DNA of 64,000 bases from Acidobacteriota bacterium (GTDB lineage Bacteria > Acidobacteriota > Thermoanaerobaculia > Gp7-AA8): positions 62,001 to 126,000 of the forward strand of contig JAJXWV010000084.1 of assembly GCA_021781455.1 (NCBI GenBank). The letters are read 5' to 3'. Numbering within the stretch: position 1 is the first letter of the stretch; each line of letters opens with the position of its first letter. A program made the position numbers and the translations under genes. The notes under the pieces are model-generated. The model made no database searches, was not told the origin of the DNA, and saw nothing but the letters and a program-made list of their open reading frames with translations. Positions 49,801-57,748 of the stretch are shown here, one piece after another.

Positions 49801-50377
49801 CATCGCCGAGGAAACGCGCATGATCGTGCCGCTCGGTGAATGGGTGCTGCGCCAGGCCTGCATCAGGGCGAAGGAATGGCAGTCGGAGAAATACCCCAAG
49901 GTGCGCGTCAGCGTGAATCTGTCGCCGCGCCAGTTCCAGCACAACGATCTTCCGCGCATGATTCTTTCGGCTCTCGACGCTTCGGGGCTCGACCCTTCTC
50001 TGCTGGAGCTCGAGATCACGGAAGGAACGGCCATGATGAACAACGAGCGCACCGTGACGACCATGCGCCGCCTTCGCGAGCTCGGCATCCGCCTGGCCAT
50101 CGACGATTTCGGGACAGGGCAATCGTCGCTCAATTACCTGCACAACTTCCCGATCGACGGGGTGAAGATCGATCAGGCCTTCGTGCGGGGCATCGAGATT
50201 CGCGCCAGTGACCGGGCCATCATTTCTGCCGTGATCGCCATGGCCCGGGGACTGAACCTGCGGGTGACGGCCGAGGGCGTGGAGACCGAGGCGCAGCTGG
50301 AGTTCCTGCGCAGCTGCGGTTGCGAGGAAGCGCAGGGGTTCCTCTTCAGCGCTCCGATCGCATCACACGCGCTGTAG
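46859..50377 (+). CDS. Multi-sensor diguanylate cyclase/phosphodiesterase (GAF-GAF-PAS-PAS-PAS-GGDEF-EAL)
   Basis: 1172 aa, cytosolic, no membrane helices. Two GAF domains (about 50-190 and 200-365) and three PAS units (each opening with a variant of SESRYR or SEQRYRALFERN) precede a GGDEF domain (MGGDEF, about 830) and an EAL domain (GMEALLRW, about 960). The GGDEF site is intact, and an RxxD inhibitory site (RAED, five residues before GGDEF) is present. The EAL side keeps EITEGTAM, the DDFGTG loop and VKIDQAFV, so both synthesis and breakdown of c-di-GMP are possible. The start is a TTG at 46859 with weak support; a later in-frame start is possible. Single gene. Confidence 0.9.
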   Translation: MSDSVSVNRHTDARIRDLLRETERKLQHQNQVVVDLARRPSVQQGHFDEALREITEAAAETLHVDRVSVWLYDEKRTLIRCCEQFARKTRQHSSGAEVEISTNPRYFEELERSRAVAVHDVARDDRTAAFTDETVRSSGMRSTIDAPIRRMGRVTGLVRHTNVGKNRQWTIEDENFAASIADLVAIVSDAAEQRVAEESLRRRLEFEQLVSRISTRFVEVGIADLEQASSTALRDVAIFARADRGFVVSVDEAGAASMTSEWCADGVDSARESVSGLVLAAYPWINDILNRRRSIRIDSVNDLAGEAASEQELLRRLAVHKLLAVSMYVGRRFIGVLGVSASDSQPWPDDALDLLRILGNSFAGTLNRVRTEQALRDSEQRYRALFERNLAGVYRNTLDGRMLDCNDALARMLGYDSREEVLAHNAKESYANPTDRTRFVERVLRERSVTAAEVALRRRDGRPLWLLESVHLVEGSVDVIEGTAIDITSHKLAETALLESESRYRTLIERMHEGVAQLDNGSVFQFVNDRFCQMVGFSREELVGRNAGELLLATEADRDLLALKAAQRQDGISDHYQIRMRRKDGVEVWVEISGAPVYDANGKVVGSVGIHNDVTERRATAEALRESESRYRLMAENSTDLISRLSARGAILYASPAMRSLLFIDPAEMTGHSIFDLVEPIDHEVVRLATKTLARRGTITFSYRVKRRDGREIWFETTCRGIKDPVTRKLTEIVAVSRDVSERKRVEEHVEFQAYHDELTALPNRTLFRDRLTIALAQARRLRCHLAVMFIDLDSFKVVNDTLGHSLGDELLKVLAGRLGSIIRAEDTIARMGGDEFTVVASNLSSIDDASLVAQKLLDTIAQPIQIEGHELFVTSSIGIAIYPEDGETVEALLKNADNAMYRAKETGRNSYKLCTPAMNRRALERLSVENALRRAIDREEFVLHYQPLVRIDGARVVGMEALLRWNRPDHGLIEPADFIAIAEETRMIVPLGEWVLRQACIRAKEWQSEKYPKVRVSVNLSPRQFQHNDLPRMILSALDASGLDPSLLELEITEGTAMMNNERTVTTMRRLRELGIRLAIDDFGTGQSSLNYLHNFPIDGVKIDQAFVRGIEIRASDRAIISAVIAMARGLNLRVTAEGVETEAQLEFLRSCGCEEAQGFLFSAPIASHAL

Positions 50378-50488
50378 AGCGCGGGTATCCGACCCGGCCC
50401 ACGCAGTTGTGGCGCAGACTCGATTCGCCTGTGTGACCAGGAAGCGAGCAAGCGCCGCTGAGAGCGCGTTGTCCACGAGGAACTTTAC
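50363..50488 (-). pseudogene. Remnant of a DUF5615-type (PIN-like) toxin, start codon lost and truncated
   Basis: Directly overlapping the stop of the DUF433 gene, the minus strand reads VKFLVDNALSAALARFLVTQ, the typical beginning of DUF5615 toxins, which pair with DUF433 antitoxins. The first codon is GTA, where an overlapping GTG would be expected, and the conserved sequence stops after ~20 residues. The rest (ANRVCATTAWAG) is unrelated and runs to a stop at 50363 inside the end of the GGDEF-EAL gene. I conclude that the toxin has been disabled. Confidence 0.6.
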
Positions 50489-50715
50489 TTCGGCTCAATC
50501 AGCGGCAACTGCCGTTCCGTGACCGCCTCTGCCGCGTAGCGCAAAGCCTCGCGCAGATCTTCGGATTGCAGGTCGGGATAGTCGGCGAGGATCTCGCTCT
50601 CGCTCGCTCCCTCAGCGAAGAGCCCCACAACCGTGGCCACAGGGATCCGCAAGCCGCGGATGCAGGGGACGCCTCCCATTTTCTCCGGCTCGACCGTGAT
50701 CCGTTGGTAGTTCAT
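50485..50715 (-). CDS. DUF433 antitoxin-like protein, orphan
   Basis: 76 aa. The DUF433 pattern is complete: RITVEPEKMGGVPCIRGLRI, the helix-turn-helix PVATVVGLFAEGASESEILA and DYPDLQSEDLREALRYAAE. Such proteins usually act as VapB-like antitoxins for DUF5615 PIN-like nucleases encoded immediately downstream. Here the downstream gene is broken, so this is an orphan that may still bind its own promoter or another operator. The start at 50715 begins MNYQRITVEP; the frame is open upstream into the small gene. Confidence 0.85.
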   Translation of the reverse strand: MNYQRITVEPEKMGGVPCIRGLRIPVATVVGLFAEGASESEILADYPDLQSEDLREALRYAAEAVTERQLPLIEPK

Positions 50716-50725
50716 ACTTTTATAT

Positions 50726-50902
50726 TTACTTCGTGTGCGGCGAAACCGCAGTCTGCGTGGACGCTGAGGGATCGTCAATCAGCACGAACACGTGACCTCC
50801 TGGCTTACCCTCCAAACGAACCTGAATCGTGTTCGTCGCCTGCAGTTGGACAGGGACTTCGTACACGTGCCGCAGTGCGAGCGCGACGATAATGGTCTTC
50901 AT
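50726..50902 (-). CDS. Small hypothetical protein
   Basis: 58 aa, MKTIIVALALRHVYEVPVQL at the start, then TNTIQVRLEGKPGGHVFVLI and a Ser/Thr-rich tail. An excellent ribosome site (AAGGAG, 8-nt spacing) sits in the stop region of the gene upstream (50915), and the DUF433 start follows 11 bp after its stop, so it is part of the same transcript. I do not recognise it. The beta-strand-like middle may be part of a short binding domain. It could also be a truncated gene, since the whole block looks decayed. Confidence 0.45.
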   Translation of the reverse strand: MKTIIVALALRHVYEVPVQLQATNTIQVRLEGKPGGHVFVLIDDPSASTQTAVSPHTK

Positions 50903-50914
50903 TCGGACTTCTCC

Positions 50915-51619
50915 TTATGGGAAGATCTTGCTGAGCGGGTGCGTCGGCGAAAACTGCTGCGAAAAGTTCCACGCGTCAGCACCGTAGTTCGTGTTTGCGT
51001 TTTTCGGACCGTGGTTGTAGTAGTTGAGCGCCGCTATGATCATGTCGTGGTACGCCGTGGAGCTAACGAAGTTCGGATCGGCGGCCCAGTCGCCTGGCCT
51101 GCACTGTCGATAACGTTTATAAAACTCGAGCGTGCCGACGGCCATGCTGCCACCGCCGACCGCGAGGTTTTGCGGCGTATCGAACAGAAGCGAAGGGTTG
51201 TCGCGTCCATCGGTCGTGCGCCAGTGAAGTTCTGCCGCCACCTGATACATTTCTTGCATGAGGCCGTAGCTCGCGGCAAGTGGCGTCTGTGCCGCAAAGC
51301 TGATCGTCGCAAGGTCGGCAGGATCATTGGCGTCGAAGTCGGCCGTGTCGGTCCAGTTATATTTGCCGTCATTGTAGTGCACGATGTCAGCGGCAGAAAC
51401 GCACAAGCTCGGGCACTCGTCGACAGGGCGAATGTTAATAAGCGACTGTTGCGGGCCTCGCGGTATCTTGAAAATGTGACGCGGCTGCACATCGTCCACA
51501 GCGGCGTACGTCAGTTGTGGCCAGCTGAGGTCTAAGAGTAACGCTCCCTTTGATAATCCGGACGCGGTCGCGAGCCGATACTCCTTGAACGGATCGCTGG
51601 ATAACTCGGTTTGGATCAC
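50915..51619 (-). CDS. Lytic transglycosylase-like protein, probably truncated at its 5' end
   Basis: 234 aa from a GTG at 51619. The frame continues upstream with protein-like sense (NLDAEADQNKLSPFNYRYEP) until an in-frame TGA just beyond, but without a start codon or signal peptide. So the gene seems to have lost its beginning. The middle contains ASYGLMQEMYQVAAELHW and LFDTPQNLAVGGGSMAVGTL, and the end ALNYYNHG. This resembles the SLT transglycosylase fold (SYGLMQIM.., ..ALAAYNGG), although the catalytic glutamate normally located before the SYGLMQ stretch is not evident. A peptidoglycan role is likely by resemblance only. The small gene at 50726 follows. Confidence 0.45.
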   Translation of the reverse strand: MIQTELSSDPFKEYRLATASGLSKGALLLDLSWPQLTYAAVDDVQPRHIFKIPRGPQQSLINIRPVDECPSLCVSAADIVHYNDGKYNWTDTADFDANDPADLATISFAAQTPLAASYGLMQEMYQVAAELHWRTTDGRDNPSLLFDTPQNLAVGGGSMAVGTLEFYKRYRQCRPGDWAADPNFVSSTAYHDMIIAALNYYNHGPKNANTNYGADAWNFSQQFSPTHPLSKIFP

Positions 51620-51917
51620 GGATTCACCGACGCCACTCTTATTGAGAGGCTCGTAGCGGTAGTTGAATGGTGAGAGCTTGTTCTGATCTGCCTCAGCGTC
51701 GAGATTGCGGACTGACTCGATCTTTCAGACAGAACGCCAGAGGCTGCGCCCCTGCGCACGTTGACACGCGGTGGGTGCGCGCGTCGGCTTCGCCTGCGGC
51801 CTGGCCGGCGACCGGCGGGAAGCCCGCACTCCACCCCGCCGCTCGCGCAAAACAGCGCATTCCGCGACAATGGGCGCACCGTCCGATCCGGAATCGTTGG
51901 ATTGAAGTGAGGTTGCA

Positions 51918-54900
51918 ATGAAGCGAGCCGTCGTGGTCCTGGCGCTCCTTTCCCTGGCTGTCGCCGCACAGGCGCAGAAACTCACCATCGTGAAAGCGGG
52001 TCCGATCGGCGAGGTGGCGAACCTGGCCGAGGCGAACGAGATCCGCGTGGTCTTCTCGCAGCCGATGGTCGCGGTGGGGAAGATCCCGCCTAACCTCGCC
52101 GTGCCGTGGTTTCATATCGCCCCGGAGGTGAAAGGCACGTTCCGCTGGTCGGGCACGACCACGCTGATCTTCACGCCTGACGAGAAGCCGCCGCTGCCGT
52201 TCGCCACGAAGTACGACGTGACCATCGACGGCAATGCGCAGTCGGTCTCCGGCGACACGCTGGGACAGCCCTACACCTTCTCGTTCATCACGCCGACGAT
52301 CCAGCTGCTTCGGACGAGTTGGCAGCGGAAGAGCGAAGGCTTCAACGAGCCTGTCCACATTTTTCTGAGGTTCAACCAGCCGGTCGATCCGAAGGTCATC
52401 ATCCAGCACCTGCAGCTGCGGACGAAGTCGTACAAATTCCAGGAGCCGCTGGCGCCGGCGCAGGATCAGCTGAAGCCGGAGGAGTGGCAGGCCTTCGAAG
52501 CGAAACGCGCGAAGGCGGAACAGACGGCCGCCTCGGACGGCGCCCTGGTGCTCGCCTTCCTGGCCGAGGACTGGCACGAGGCCAGGTTTCCGCCCAGTCC
52601 CGACCTGGTGGTGCTGGAGACGAAGCCGGGCATTCCGCAGGGCACGCACATTCAGGTCTACCTCGACAGCGAGCTGGCCCAGAGCCAGAAGAACGTGCGC
52701 ACGGGGCGCTCGCAGGCGTTCACGATCGAGCTGAGGCCGCCGTTCTTCGTCGGCTCCATCGATTGCCAGAAGGCGTGCGATCCCGAGCGCGCCAACTGGC
52801 TGGGCTTCACCACCCCGGTCGACTACGACGCGCTGCAGGCCGCGCTGACGGTCACCGACGTCACCGATCCGCAGCATCCCCAGGAGCTGAAGGCCGCTCC
52901 GCCGGAAGGGATCGATCACGAGTCGACTGCCCTGGGGTTCAGCATCGACGAGCTTGGTTTCTCGTTTCGTCCTGCGCGTACGTACGCCGTTCGCGTCGAC
53001 GCGGAGCTGAAGGCATCGAATGGCGAGCCGCTCGGCTACGCGTTCGGCGGGGTCATCGAGAACTGGCATCGCACCGCGTTCACGAGCTTCGGTGAAGGCC
53101 ACGGCGTGTGGGAGTCGACGGGCGGCTCGGTGCTGCCGTTCTGGGCGCGCAATTTCCAGGACGTGAAGCAGTGGCTCGCGCCGGTGACCGTGGACGATCT
53201 CGTGCCGACGATCGTGAAGATCTCGGCGAGCGACTGCGCGGCGCCGGAAGGCGATCCGCATCTGCGAAAGCTCACGCCGGTTGCCGACAAGATCCAGTCC
53301 TACGGTGTCGACGTCCGCCAATCGCTCAATGCGGGCGGCCATGGAATCGTGTGGGTGGCGGTGTCCGACGGGCAGACGACCCCGAAGACGAATCCTGCCG
53401 ATTCGCGCTGCACCAACGGTGTCCACGGCACGCTGGTCCAGGTGACGAACCTCGGCATCAGCGTCAAGGACAGCCCGCAGAACACGCTCGTCCTCGTCAC
53501 GCGCCTCGACAACGGCGCGCCCGTTGCGGGAGCGAACGTCACCATCCGCACGCCGGATAACAAGGTCTTCTGGAGCGGCCCGACCGACGCCACCGGCATC
53601 GCCGTGGCGCCGCGGACGAACCTGCGCGTGGTCAAAGGTGAAGCGAAGAGCGAGACCGACGAGAACGAATGGGAGAACACCTGGCAGGCCCTGAGCGGCG
53701 TTCATTTCGTGATCCTGGCCGAGAAAGACGACGACGTCGCCTACGCAGTCAGCGACTGGACCGAGGGCATCTCGCCCTATGACTTCGAGCTGCCGTTCAA
53801 CCTCAGCGAATCGGCACCGCTGCTCCGCGGCACCATCTTCACCGATCGCGGCGTCTACAAGCTCGGCGAAGAAGTGCACGCCAAGATGATCCTGCGCAGC
53901 GACACCCCCTCCGGCATGCAGCTTCTGCCCGCGGGCACAAAGGCCGACGTCGTTCTCTACGACAGCCACAACCAGCAGGTGGACAAGCGCACCGTCGACC
54001 TTTCGGAGTGGAGCAGCGCCGAATGGACGCTGACCATTCCGGTCGACTCGCCGCTGGGCGGCTACCGTTTCACGGCGGACGTGAAAGGTCAGCGGTTAGG
54101 CGCGTCGGGCCAGTTCCTCGTCGCCGCGTACCGGCGTCCCGAGTTCCGCGTTGACGCGACCCTGACCGGTACGAGCTCGATCTCCGGAACGATGCTCGAC
54201 GGCAAGATCGTGGGTCGTTATCTGTTCGGCGCGCCGATGTCGCAGCGCCCGGTGTCGTGGAAGTACACGAAGCTGGAGCGCTTCGAGGTCCCGCAGATCG
54301 TCGCCGACCGCTTCCCGCCGGAGCTCTACACCTTCCTCTCGGAGCCGCCGTATCCGCCGCCGAGCCGCATCAGCATCTCTTCAAAGGAACAGAAACTCGA
54401 TACAAACGGTGAGCTGAAGCTCCAGCTTCCGACGGGCGTCGACGATGGGTCGCCATACGGCTACACGCTCGAGGGCGACGTCACCGACGTCTCGCGCCAG
54501 CACATCGCCGGTCGCGCCACGTTCGCCGCCGATCCCGCGCCCTGGTACATCGGCATGCGTAACCTGCCGTTCTTCGTCGATGTCGCCAAAGGCGCGGACA
54601 CGGAGATCATCGCCGTCGGTCTCGATGGAAAACTCGCGCCCGGCGTGAAGGTGAGCGTCAATCTCAAGCAGATCTACTGGAACAGTGTCCGCCGCGCCGA
54701 GGGGAACGGCTTTTACACCTGGGAGACGGAAAGGAAGGAGGCCCGGGCGGGGAGCTTCGAGATCACCACGCAAGCCTCGCCCGTGCCGCTGCACGTTCCG
54801 CTGAAGAGCGGCGGCTTGTACACGCTCAGCGCCACAGCCCGCGATGCCGCCGGCCACAGCACGACGACGGAAGCGCAGTTCTACGTCGTCGGCGCCGGCT

Positions 54901-57722
54901 ACACGGCCTGGGAACGGTACGACCACAACCGCATCGACCTGGTGCCGGAACGGAAGACTCTCAAGCCCGGCCAGACCGCGCGGATCATGATCAAGTCGCC
55001 GTGGGAGCACGCCACCGCACTCCTCACGACGGAGCGCGAAGGAGTGCGCAGCTGGAAGGAGTTCGAGCTCACTTCCACGCAGCAGACCATCTCCGTCCCG
55101 ATCACGGAAGCCGACATCCCGAACGTGTTCGTCTCGGTTCTCCTGGTGAAGGGGCGCACGAAAGACACCACCACCGAGGACGACAGCGATCCCGGCAAGC
55201 CGACCTTCCGCCTCGGATACGTCGAGCTGAAAGTCGAAGACACGGCGAAACGCCTGAAGGTCAGCGTCAAGGCCAATCGCGACGAGTACCGCCCGGCTTC
55301 CAGGGCGAAGATCGCAGTGGAAGTGCACGACCAGAAGGGCGCCGGCACGCGCTCCGAGGTCACCCTATGGGCCGTCGACTACGGCGTGCTCTCGCTGACC
55401 GACTACAGGACGCCCGACATCCTCGGAACCGTCTACCTCGAAAAGGCGCTGCAGGTCGTCAACGAAGACTCGCGGCAGAAGATCATCAGCCGGCGCGTGC
55501 TCACACCGAAGGGCGCCAGCGAGGGCGGCGGAGGCGGGCGCGAAGAAGGGCCGGGCACGATCCGCAAGGATTTTCGCGTGCTCGCCTTCTGGCTGGGATC
55601 GATCACGACCGACAACCGCGGCCGTGCGCGAACCACCGTGACCTTGCCGGAGTCGCTGACGACGTACCGCATCATGGCCGTGGCCGCGGACAAGCAGTCG
55701 CGATTCGGCTGGGGTCAGAACGAGATCCGCATCAACAAGCCGGTGCTGCTGACGCAGACCTTCCCGCGTTTCCTGGCGGTGGGCGACAAGGCGTTTTTCG
55801 GCGCGGTCGTTCACAGCCAGCTGACCAGGAGAGGAACGGCCAAGGTCACGATTCGCAGCCTCGACCCGGACATTCTCGAAGTCACTGGCGAGCCGTCGGC
55901 CACGGCGGAAGTCGATGCCAAAGGCTCGGCGGAAGTGCGATTCAACGGAGTGGCGAAATCGGTCGGCTCGGCCCGAATCCAGATGAGTGTCTCGATGCTC
56001 GGGGAGAGCGACGCCTTCGAGGACAACATCCCGGTTCGCGTGCTGCTCTCTCCGGAGACCTTCGCGGCCTACGGAACCGTTGGGGAGGCTGCCGGCACCG
56101 CGCAGGGGAAAGAGATGCTCGAGATCCCGTCGGGCGTCGCTCCCGGATTCGGCGGGCTGCACATGGATCTGGCGTCGACGGCCATGGTGGGCCTCGGCGA
56201 AGGTGCGCGCTATCTGGTCGATTACCCGTACGGCTGCGCGGAACAGCGCGCGTCGGCAGCGCTGGCGCTGGTCTACGTTTCGGAGCTCGGCGACACGTTC
56301 AAGTTGCCGGGAGTGGACGCGGCGAACGCGAAGAGAATCGCCGGGGCCACCGTCAACGAGCTTCCGAAGTTCCAGTGCGAAGGGGGCGGATTCTCCTTCT
56401 GGCCGGGGGAGTGCACAGGTCAGTCGGCGTACCTGACCAGCTACGTCGTTCACGTCCTGCAGATCGCCAAGGGCGACGGCTATCCGGTCGACCAGAAGGT
56501 TCTCGACCGCGCTTACGAGTTCCTCGAGCGCGAGCTCGCCAAACCGCGGCCGGACAACGAATCGTGGTGGCCCGCGTACACGGCCTGGCAGGCCTTCGCG
56601 GTCAAGACTCTCGTCGAAGGCGGCCGCAATGAGGACAGCCACATCACGCGGCTGTCGACGTACGTCGATCGCATGCCGGTGTTCGGATTGTCATACCTGG
56701 CGGACGCTCTCATGGCAAAGGGTGAGCATGGGCCGCGGCTCGACGATCTGCATCGTCGGATCTCCAACGCCATCCTGCCGGAGGGAGGAACGGCGCACGT
56801 CGAGGAGCTCACCGATCCCTATCTGATGTGGTTCTGGAACTCGAACGTGCGCACGACGGCGATCGCGCTCGACACCCTGGTCCGCAACGGTGCCGACCGT
56901 GAGCTGGTCACTCGAATGGTGCGCTGGATGATGAAGGTGCGTCGAAACGGCCGCTGGGGCAACACCCAGGAAAACGCCTGGGCCATGGAGGCGCTGATCG
57001 ACTACTACCGCAAGTACGAGTCCGTCACGCCCGACTTCAGCGCCGTCGTCGCAATCGGCAGGGAGACCGTTGCCACCGAGCAGTTCCATGGCCGGTCGGC
57101 TGAAGCGAAGAGCCGCGACTGGTCGATGGCGGACGTGCTGAAGATCGCGCCGCCGGAGACTCGGGTTCCGGTCACGTTCACGCGCGAGGGGGCGGGCACG
57201 CTGTTCTACGCGCTGCGGCTGCGGTACGCGCGGAACATCATCCTGCACGATCGCATGGATCAGGGCTTCGCTCTCGAGCGGCACTACGCGCTGCAGAATT
57301 CCAAGGTCGACGCGACGACGTTCAAGGCCGGTGATCTGATCACCGTCACCCTGCGCGTGAGGAACACCAAGGAGCGTCGTTTCGTGGCCGTCACCGATCC
57401 CATTCCCGCCGGTACCGAGCCGGTGGAATCGTGGTTTGCCACGACGGCCATGGACCTGGCCGAGCAGCAATCGAAGTCCGATCGCGGCGGTAACGACTGG
57501 ATGTCGTGGTGGCAGTACGGCGGCTTCGATCACGTGGAGCGCCATGACGATCGGGTGAACCTTTTCGCCACGCGACTCAGCGAAGGGCCGCACGAGTTCA
57601 CCTATCTGCTGCGCGCCACGACGGCCGGCACGTTCATCACCGCGCCGATGCACGCCGAGGAGATGTATGAGCCGGAGGTGTTCGGAAGGACGGCGACGGA
57701 TGTCGTGGAGGTGAAACCGTAG
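51918..57722 (+). CDS. Bacterial alpha-2-macroglobulin (YfhM-like) with thioester
   Basis: 1934 aa, exported (signal MKRAVVVLALLSLAVAAQAQ). Several MG-type beta domains precede the bait-like region and a thioester motif PYGCAEQR (Cys-x-Glu-Gln, about residue 1440), followed by the helical thioester domain and C-terminal MG domains. It traps attacking proteases in the periplasm, cross-linking them through the thioester. Length and order match the E. coli ECAM/YfhM type, but there is no lipobox Cys, so it may be soluble rather than lipid-anchored. The pbpC gene follows 27 bp downstream, the usual pairing, thought to combine defence with peptidoglycan repair. Confidence 0.92.
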   Translation: MKRAVVVLALLSLAVAAQAQKLTIVKAGPIGEVANLAEANEIRVVFSQPMVAVGKIPPNLAVPWFHIAPEVKGTFRWSGTTTLIFTPDEKPPLPFATKYDVTIDGNAQSVSGDTLGQPYTFSFITPTIQLLRTSWQRKSEGFNEPVHIFLRFNQPVDPKVIIQHLQLRTKSYKFQEPLAPAQDQLKPEEWQAFEAKRAKAEQTAASDGALVLAFLAEDWHEARFPPSPDLVVLETKPGIPQGTHIQVYLDSELAQSQKNVRTGRSQAFTIELRPPFFVGSIDCQKACDPERANWLGFTTPVDYDALQAALTVTDVTDPQHPQELKAAPPEGIDHESTALGFSIDELGFSFRPARTYAVRVDAELKASNGEPLGYAFGGVIENWHRTAFTSFGEGHGVWESTGGSVLPFWARNFQDVKQWLAPVTVDDLVPTIVKISASDCAAPEGDPHLRKLTPVADKIQSYGVDVRQSLNAGGHGIVWVAVSDGQTTPKTNPADSRCTNGVHGTLVQVTNLGISVKDSPQNTLVLVTRLDNGAPVAGANVTIRTPDNKVFWSGPTDATGIAVAPRTNLRVVKGEAKSETDENEWENTWQALSGVHFVILAEKDDDVAYAVSDWTEGISPYDFELPFNLSESAPLLRGTIFTDRGVYKLGEEVHAKMILRSDTPSGMQLLPAGTKADVVLYDSHNQQVDKRTVDLSEWSSAEWTLTIPVDSPLGGYRFTADVKGQRLGASGQFLVAAYRRPEFRVDATLTGTSSISGTMLDGKIVGRYLFGAPMSQRPVSWKYTKLERFEVPQIVADRFPPELYTFLSEPPYPPPSRISISSKEQKLDTNGELKLQLPTGVDDGSPYGYTLEGDVTDVSRQHIAGRATFAADPAPWYIGMRNLPFFVDVAKGADTEIIAVGLDGKLAPGVKVSVNLKQIYWNSVRRAEGNGFYTWETERKEARAGSFEITTQASPVPLHVPLKSGGLYTLSATARDAAGHSTTTEAQFYVVGAGYTAWERYDHNRIDLVPERKTLKPGQTARIMIKSPWEHATALLTTEREGVRSWKEFELTSTQQTISVPITEADIPNVFVSVLLVKGRTKDTTTEDDSDPGKPTFRLGYVELKVEDTAKRLKVSVKANRDEYRPASRAKIAVEVHDQKGAGTRSEVTLWAVDYGVLSLTDYRTPDILGTVYLEKALQVVNEDSRQKIISRRVLTPKGASEGGGGGREEGPGTIRKDFRVLAFWLGSITTDNRGRARTTVTLPESLTTYRIMAVAADKQSRFGWGQNEIRINKPVLLTQTFPRFLAVGDKAFFGAVVHSQLTRRGTAKVTIRSLDPDILEVTGEPSATAEVDAKGSAEVRFNGVAKSVGSARIQMSVSMLGESDAFEDNIPVRVLLSPETFAAYGTVGEAAGTAQGKEMLEIPSGVAPGFGGLHMDLASTAMVGLGEGARYLVDYPYGCAEQRASAALALVYVSELGDTFKLPGVDAANAKRIAGATVNELPKFQCEGGGFSFWPGECTGQSAYLTSYVVHVLQIAKGDGYPVDQKVLDRAYEFLERELAKPRPDNESWWPAYTAWQAFAVKTLVEGGRNEDSHITRLSTYVDRMPVFGLSYLADALMAKGEHGPRLDDLHRRISNAILPEGGTAHVEELTDPYLMWFWNSNVRTTAIALDTLVRNGADRELVTRMVRWMMKVRRNGRWGNTQENAWAMEALIDYYRKYESVTPDFSAVVAIGRETVATEQFHGRSAEAKSRDWSMADVLKIAPPETRVPVTFTREGAGTLFYALRLRYARNIILHDRMDQGFALERHYALQNSKVDATTFKAGDLITVTLRVRNTKERRFVAVTDPIPAGTEPVESWFATTAMDLAEQQSKSDRGGNDWMSWWQYGGFDHVERHDDRVNLFATRLSEGPHEFTYLLRATTAGTFITAPMHAEEMYEPEVFGRTATDVVEVKP

Positions 57723-57748
57723 GGGGTTGCGAGGTTGCGAGGTAAGAC

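Noticed and set aside
50792-51535. 247-aa plus-strand frame
   Set aside because: Antisense to the transglycosylase-like gene and the 58-aa gene. The minus strand has the better ribosome sites and protein-like segments.
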